Below, piece after piece: positions 61,611 to 64,000 of a stretch of 64,000 nucleotides of DNA. A program made the position numbers and the translations under genes. This DNA is from Glandiceps talaboti. Its lineage: Eukaryota; Hemichordata; Enteropneusta; Spengelidae. The stretch is taken from contig NC_135570.1 in NCBI RefSeq assembly GCF_964340395.1, positions 18,148,821-18,212,820 of the forward strand, read 5' to 3'. Each line of letters starts with the position of its first letter. The first letter of the stretch is position 1. The notes below the pieces were generated by a model. That model made no database searches. It saw nothing but the letters and a program-made list of their open reading frames with translations, and was not told the origin of the DNA.

Positions 61611-61979
61611 TCCGGAGGGGGGGGGGGGGGGTACTCCCATCGAAAGGGCATATACCTACGTACCTCGGTTTTGACCCCCATTTTCAACTCATGTTGACTT
61701 TAGACTCTTGATTTTTAAAGCATTATGTAGAGGTTTGACCCACCTCTTTCAATGCATATTTTGAACAATGTTGTTTCCATGGGTTGTTTTCGGTCATCTT
61801 TATTGGAAGTAGGCAAAAGATAAATATTGCCAATCTGATAGCCAAAAAGAACTGCAATTTTCACTATTTCTGAGTTATTGCTACTGCTCAGAAAAAAATG
61901 GCGTGCGTCGGTATTAAAGCCAACCTATGATAACACTCACAAATGCTCAGAGATGATCAGAACAATTGCTGGATGAATC
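61611..61979. other. No gene seen; G run
   Basis: Contains a G run of about 16 at 61617-61632 and AT-rich sequence. Nothing recognised. Confidence 0.5.
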
Positions 61980-62390
61980 AGGAATGACTTAGATAACGAT
62001 GTCAGAAACAAAGCTAAGTACATTTCTTTTTTGATTGACGGAGACACTGATAGAGCTATGCAGGAGTGTGAAATAGTCTACATGCGATGAGTAGACAAAC
62101 CGACTTGTAAACATGTGGTGAATTTAGTGGGACAGAAGGAAGTTGCCGATGGTGGTGTTAGTGTGACAAAAACTATATATGACAAAGTTGATGAAAGTTG
62201 GAACCAGAATCTTAGAGGATTTGGAGCAGATGGTGTGTCTGTCATTCTCGGTCAAAACAAGAATGTATACACTTTACCCAGCGCCAGTGGGGATGCAAAC
62301 CCTTTTACGAATAAGTTGACTGAGACCACAATCAGACACGTCGGGTTGAGAACGTTAAGGGAGGTGATCTTATTCAAGTAGGCGGTAATC
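61980..62390 (+). pseudogene. hAT/ZNF862-like transposase relic
   Basis: Reads NDLDNDVRNKAKYISFLIDG, DTDRAMQECEIVYMR, a stop, then KHVVNLVGQKEVADGGVSVT, KTIYDKVDE and LRGFGADGVSV. The F-x-I-D-G-x-T-D and G-x-G-A-D-G-A-S-V patterns are the two acidic catalytic blocks of hAT-type transposases as kept in ZNF862/KIAA1586-like domesticated proteins. The frame is broken by stops and the C-terminal dimerisation region is not visible, so it is a relic. Confidence 0.6.
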
Positions 62391-63819
62391 ACCTGTGTTG
62401 CCCGCGGGTGTCCAAAACCGCCCTTGCCCGCCCGCCCAAACCCTTGAAATGGCGGTAATGAGTGTGTGAATATTTTAGCAGCTGTTCACAGTCACCGTCT
62501 GCCCGCTCTGCCTGCAGTTATATAACATATGTAAACATCTATTGTCATGATTCTGAACGTTGTGTGAAAGACTTTATTGTTTGGTTCAATGTGTAATTCA
62601 AGTGTAGTTACATGTAATATACATGGACAGGAAGACTACTACACAACCAAAAATGTACATGAAAGTTTTAGCCAGAGTGCTCACGACTTTGAGTCGATCT
62701 TTTACGTCAACTATAAATGTAGCGACAGATCAAAATACTCTCCAAACTTGCCTTTTTCATTATTTTTTTGTATTGCACTTTCCTTGTTTATGACATCAGT
62801 TATATAGTATTTAGTTGTTTTCTTGTGTATACATGAACTTCTAACAACAGGTGAATGACTTTGGTTTATTAGTTGTATATTGTGAGTGCACATGTAACTC
62901 TGTAAGAGAGTGACATCAAAGTTTAATAGGTCAAAAGTATGTGATGTCCTCGTTCGGATGTGAAAGATTAATTGACAGAGGCAACATCAACCGACGTTTC
63001 TTGGTAGGTACAGTACAAGCCGGAACTTGGTAACACAGCTCTTGCGTCCTGGACGTAGCCGTGTTCTCCCGAGCTGTACATTCATCCACACCGGCTGCGT
63101 CCTGTCTCAGGAAATTAAGTTCATGTTACACTGTTGCATCGAAGAACACGTAGCGAGCATGAAATGTAGTGACATGTCCTTGACCTACTTGACCTACAGC
63201 GGAGTGCACTAGTGGTGCCGATCACCAAGTATATGTTGGACCATAGGAGGGTCTATGGGTAGACCACTGTAAGTTAGTGTTTAGTTTCGACACAAAAATA
63301 AGTATTCATAAAACACGTTCACGAATTAAATATTCTACACTGTAGACGGTGTATTGACACACGTAAACTTAATCGCAATCACAGGTCTGGTATAGGCTGA
63401 CGAGACATATGAATATTGGGGTTAACAGAGTGTCGAACTCTTCATAATTACGCGATTTATTTCGTAAAATCGGTATCACGTATTATTATTTATACAGATA
63501 AGTTTATCTGAAAAATACTATTTATTCTAGCTGGATCGATGTAATCGGATGTCATCTGGCAAATCTAATTTAAAATCAACATCAGACAACGGCATGAAGT
63601 TTTATACACAGAGTTCGAACACATCTATGATATATATTCATATATATTAGCGAGTCAATAAATAAATTTTGTATTCAGAAAACACATGAATGCATTTCTA
63701 CTAGTAGTTGAATATTCGATGTCGTTTGTGTATTTTGACACATCTACCCATCAAGTCGCAACTGACGTGCAAAAATACATGTCGAAATAGTTTAGGCCAA
63801 AAAAAAAAAAAATCTGGTT
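62391..63819. other. No gene recognised
   Basis: Mostly AT-rich sequence. It contains a GC-rich patch (CCGCCCTTGCCCGCCCGCCC) at about 62428-62447. Plus-strand frames at 62577-62807 and 63027-63212 have no domain, acceptor/donor pair or family resemblance that I can recognise. Confidence 0.5.
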
Positions 63820-63960
63820 CTGGTCAGGGTAAACTTTCTAAAGTGGTGCGACGATGCGCATTTTTTTTTTTTTCTAATTTTTTTTTTTTGCAAATTAGTA
63901 AATACACATTTTTGACACTTTACATGCTCTCGGAAGATGTCATACAACTCTGGAAGTTGG
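63820..63960 (+). repeat. Repeat family F fragment
   Basis: CAGGGTAAACTTTCTAAAGTGGTGCGACGATGCG followed by T-rich sequence and GACACTTTACA, parallel to 11190-11250 and 16930-17045. Confidence 0.7.
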
Positions 63961-64000
63961 CACTGTTGTAGGGCAAGTTTTGTACGCTGCGGATCAATCA

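Overview
This 64 kb window is animal genomic DNA, not bacterial or viral. The only host-gene sequence I can support is two exons of a pyridoxal-phosphate class-III aminotransferase-fold enzyme of the ETNPPL/PHYKPL (AGXT2L) family, with proper splice sites. The rest is satellite and minisatellite arrays and nested transposable elements. A Ngaro-type tyrosine-recombinase retrotransposon, several jockey/CR1/L2-like LINEs, many short non-autonomous elements and frequent ACATGTAC-type words suggest a marine invertebrate, perhaps amphioxus, a hemichordate or an echinoderm. The species call is inference only.

Layout. 1-9655: satellite of about 90 units of roughly 100-130 bp, with kilobase-scale internal duplications and two inverted blocks. 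9656-19200: degenerate elements, including a complete Harbinger-like element with TAA target duplications (13884-15407) and an element bounded by TAGTCCCCGC/GCGGGGACTA with 151-bp internal tandem repeats (15524-16615). 19203-19321: first exon. 19322-43873: one intron of about 24.5 kb. It holds a minus-strand Ngaro-like retrotransposon (19349-27159), a 55-bp tandem repeat derived from the exon end and its splice donor (27162-27345), a hairpin MITE (27671-27904), an 11-kb minisatellite of 49/39-bp units (29453-40484), a second multi-unit element with a long CT run (40861-42440), and a coding-like repeat open on both strands (42590-43600). 43874-44033: second exon. 44489-53407: a degenerate plus-strand LINE split by a Russian-doll stack of DNA elements. 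53549-55000: relic of a second gag-type gene with a CCHC zinc knuckle. 55083-60450: a minus-strand LINE split by a younger L2/CR1-like LINE that keeps a 643-codon open frame, and by a non-autonomous element. 60480-64000: repeat fragments and a decayed hAT/ZNF862-like transposase relic.

The two exons join in frame (split Val codon, G|TT) and read through conserved family segments, so the host gene may still be expressed across the repeat-filled intron. The remaining exons, both upstream and downstream, were not found here. I found no CRISPR array, tRNA, rRNA or bacterial operon, and no convincing new biological system. The most unusual structures are the 55-bp amplification of an exon/splice-donor junction split by a retrotransposon, the complete split-direct-repeat Ngaro architecture, the multi-level nesting, and the flipped satellite blocks.
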